Of a stretch of DNA of 45,542 nt, positions 44,882 to 45,542 are shown piece after piece (positions within the stretch are counted from its first letter, which is position 1; each line of letters begins with the position of its first letter). Source of the stretch: an uncultured Lachnospiraceae bacterium (GTDB lineage: Bacteria; Bacillota; Clostridia; Lachnospirales; Lachnospiraceae); contig CAKRFY010000022.1 of the NCBI GenBank assembly GCA_934320895.1, positions 1 through 45,542 of the forward strand. The letters run 5' to 3'. The position numbers were made by a program, and so were the translations under genes. The notes beneath the pieces are model-generated. The model searched no databases. It was not told the origin of the DNA and saw only the letters and a program-made list of their open reading frames with translations.

Positions 44882-45208
44882 ATGATAAAGAAAGATTTGC
44901 GGTTGCAGACTAGTGTACTGTATCATTGACATTTTGCCAAATAACTTGTATAAATTTCCATCTGCTGCGTTGTCATCAATCGCCGTAGCCCGCTACGGCT
45001 CATTCTTCCGTCTTGCAGACTGAAAATTTACCCTGCGTTATTTAGCTGAAAGTCAGTGATACAGTACACTAGATTTAGCTCGACAATAATGTCGAAGCTG
45101 TTCAAAGATGAAAATGTAAGCATGGATGTAATAGAAAAAATCTGTGTGGTGTTAAATTGTGATATTGGAGACATTATGGAATTTGTGCCGGACAAAAAAG
45201 AGGAATAG
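44882..45208 (+). pseudogene. Xre/Cro-type HTH regulator split by a miniature element
   Basis: The left part (44882-44910) reads MIKKDLRLQT and the right part (from about 45069) reads RFSSTIMSKLFKDENV, then SMDVIEKICVVLNCDIGDIM and EFVPDKKEE, a YozG/Xre-like HTH. Removing the 44910-45072 element with one CTAG copy rejoins both parts in one frame (KKDLRLQTRFSSTIMSK). The N-terminal about 15 residues of the normal family also seem lost. The right part could start at an internal ATG (45090), but lacks half of the HTH. Confidence 0.65.
44910..45072. mobile_element. 163-bp palindromic miniature element (MITE-like)
   Basis: Terminal inverted repeats begin CTAGTGTACTGTATCA and match over 20 of 21 bases (44910-44930 with 45052-45072). 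Similarity of the arms continues inward through AAATAAC and TAAATTT blocks. The centre has a CCGTAGC/GCTACGG hairpin. There is no ORF. CTAG at both ends could be a 4-bp target duplication, as made by some IS5-group transposases. It interrupts the Xre gene. Confidence 0.75.
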
Positions 45209-45225
45209 TGAGGAGGCACGGCGTC

Positions 45226-45396
45226 ATGTATAATTCTTATCCTTATATAGTGTCTTTAACAAGAGAGCCGTTCATTTTCTATGAAATCAACACTAAGGCG
45301 GATCATTTGAATCCGGTTTGGCTGCATCCTATTTTGGAGAATGCTATCAGAAGCAATGGAGATACGGCGGTATTCCGAGAATTATTGATAAAGTAA
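45226..45396 (+). pseudogene. BrxA-like N-terminal scrap
   Basis: After GAGGAGG, an ORF of 56 codons begins MYNSYPYIVSLTREPFIFYE. The SLTREPFIFYE segment resembles the start of BREX protein BrxA (DUF1819). After about 24 codons the similarity ends. The next stretch is unrelated and the frame stops at 45396. The order Xre regulator then brxA fits a BREX locus, but only scraps are present. Confidence 0.4.
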
Positions 45397-45467
45397 AAGC
45401 TGCCGGACTGCGGGAACCGGAGTTTATTGGCGGCGAAGTTGACAGGCATATTATGCAGAACAGATAG
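45357..45467 (+). pseudogene. C-terminal scrap of a RecG-like (AlbA_2-type) ATP-binding protein
   Basis: In a frame overlapping the previous ORF the DNA reads YGGIPRIIDKVKAAGLREPE then FIGGEVDRHIMQNR and a stop. WGxGIPRII...AGLREPEFIGGEV is the usual end of RecG-like/AlbA_2 transcriptional regulators. The rest of that gene is missing. Confidence 0.5.
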
Positions 45468-45492
45468 GAGAATTTTTAAGTGATTGAAAATG

Positions 45493-45537
45493 TAGACAAA
45501 CGTGTTTTAAAATGATATAATGTGTTCATAAAAGGAG
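45493..45537 (+). promoter_or_regulatory. Promoter and ribosome site for a gene beyond the window
   Basis: TAGACA (45493-45498), 17 bp, TATAAT (45516-45521), then AAAAGGAG at 45530-45537. A start codon would fall just outside the window. Confidence 0.6.
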
Positions 45538-45542
45538 AATTA

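Noticed and set aside
1..45542. CRISPR array, tRNA or rRNA genes
   Set aside because: No regularly spaced repeats and no tRNA- or rRNA-like sequence noticed on either strand by eye.

Overview
The window reads as chromosomal DNA of a low-G+C, anaerobic Gram-positive bacterium, most likely a gut Lachnospiraceae-type Clostridium. The evidence is strong AGGAGG-type ribosome sites, a hybrid-cluster protein, BspA-type leucine-rich-repeat and Ig-like secreted proteins, a hybrid histidine kinase typical of that group, and AT-rich codon use. I cannot name a species. No rRNA, tRNA, CRISPR array or complete prophage is visible.

Layout. 1-80: right end of an IS200/IS605-type element (the part that makes the 3' end of a TnpB guide RNA), directly in front of a SulP anion transporter (108-2219). 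2.2-3.5 kb: a secreted Ig-like protein behind a candidate tandem activator site. 3.5-5.5 kb: a two-gene NAD salvage operon (pncB-pncA) whose 160-nt leader can fold into a closed multi-stem structure ending in a U-run. 5.5-8.6 kb: a copper resistance operon (csoR-copA-copZ-like) with a large palindromic operator. 8.9-11.5 kb: a large modular secreted LRR protein. 11.5-13.5 kb: an ABC transporter relic, two small unknown proteins and a histidine phosphatase. 13.6-15.7 kb: a receiver-domain remnant and hcp. 15.9-19.6 kb: D-serine dehydratase, a zinc-ribbon protein, an AAA ATPase with a frameshifted partner carrying an E-A-K nuclease-like motif, and a gamma-carbonic-anhydrase-like protein. 19.6-23.4 kb: an AAA-like pseudogene beside a palindromic element, a HAD phosphatase, a nitroreductase, and a formate/nitrite-type channel with a small helical protein. 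23.5-26.7 kb: a GGDEF plus hybrid histidine kinase. 26.7-30.1 kb: a three-gene set resembling Bacillus ydjI-ydjG-ydjH (SPFH, zinc ribbon, TPM domain) without pspA. 30.1-33.7 kb: EamA protein, MarR regulator plus FUSC transporter, and a MATE pump. 33.9-38.3 kb: L,D-transpeptidase, xanthine salvage (xpt-pbuX), and an NYN-LOTUS protein. 38.7-43.6 kb: cyclopropane fatty acid synthase with a RelA/SpoT-like protein, bioB, and a second MATE pump. 43.6-45.5 kb: a gene graveyard (small ORF, GNAT, shortened kinase, an Xre gene split by a palindromic miniature element, and BrxA-like and RecG-like scraps), ending in a promoter that points out of the window.

Themes. Most complete genes serve salvage and stress: NAD, purine, copper, nitrogen oxides, and membrane and drug stress. 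At least nine genes on both strands share an unusual ribosome-site motif, AGAAATGAGG or a close variant, in which the ATG is not the real start. In five genes an in-frame ATG lies exactly 12 nt upstream of the better start, so automatic start calls there are probably four codons too long. The most unusual candidates are the pncB leader, the ATPase/E-A-K nuclease pair, the copper operator, and the miniature element whose removal rejoins an Xre reading frame.
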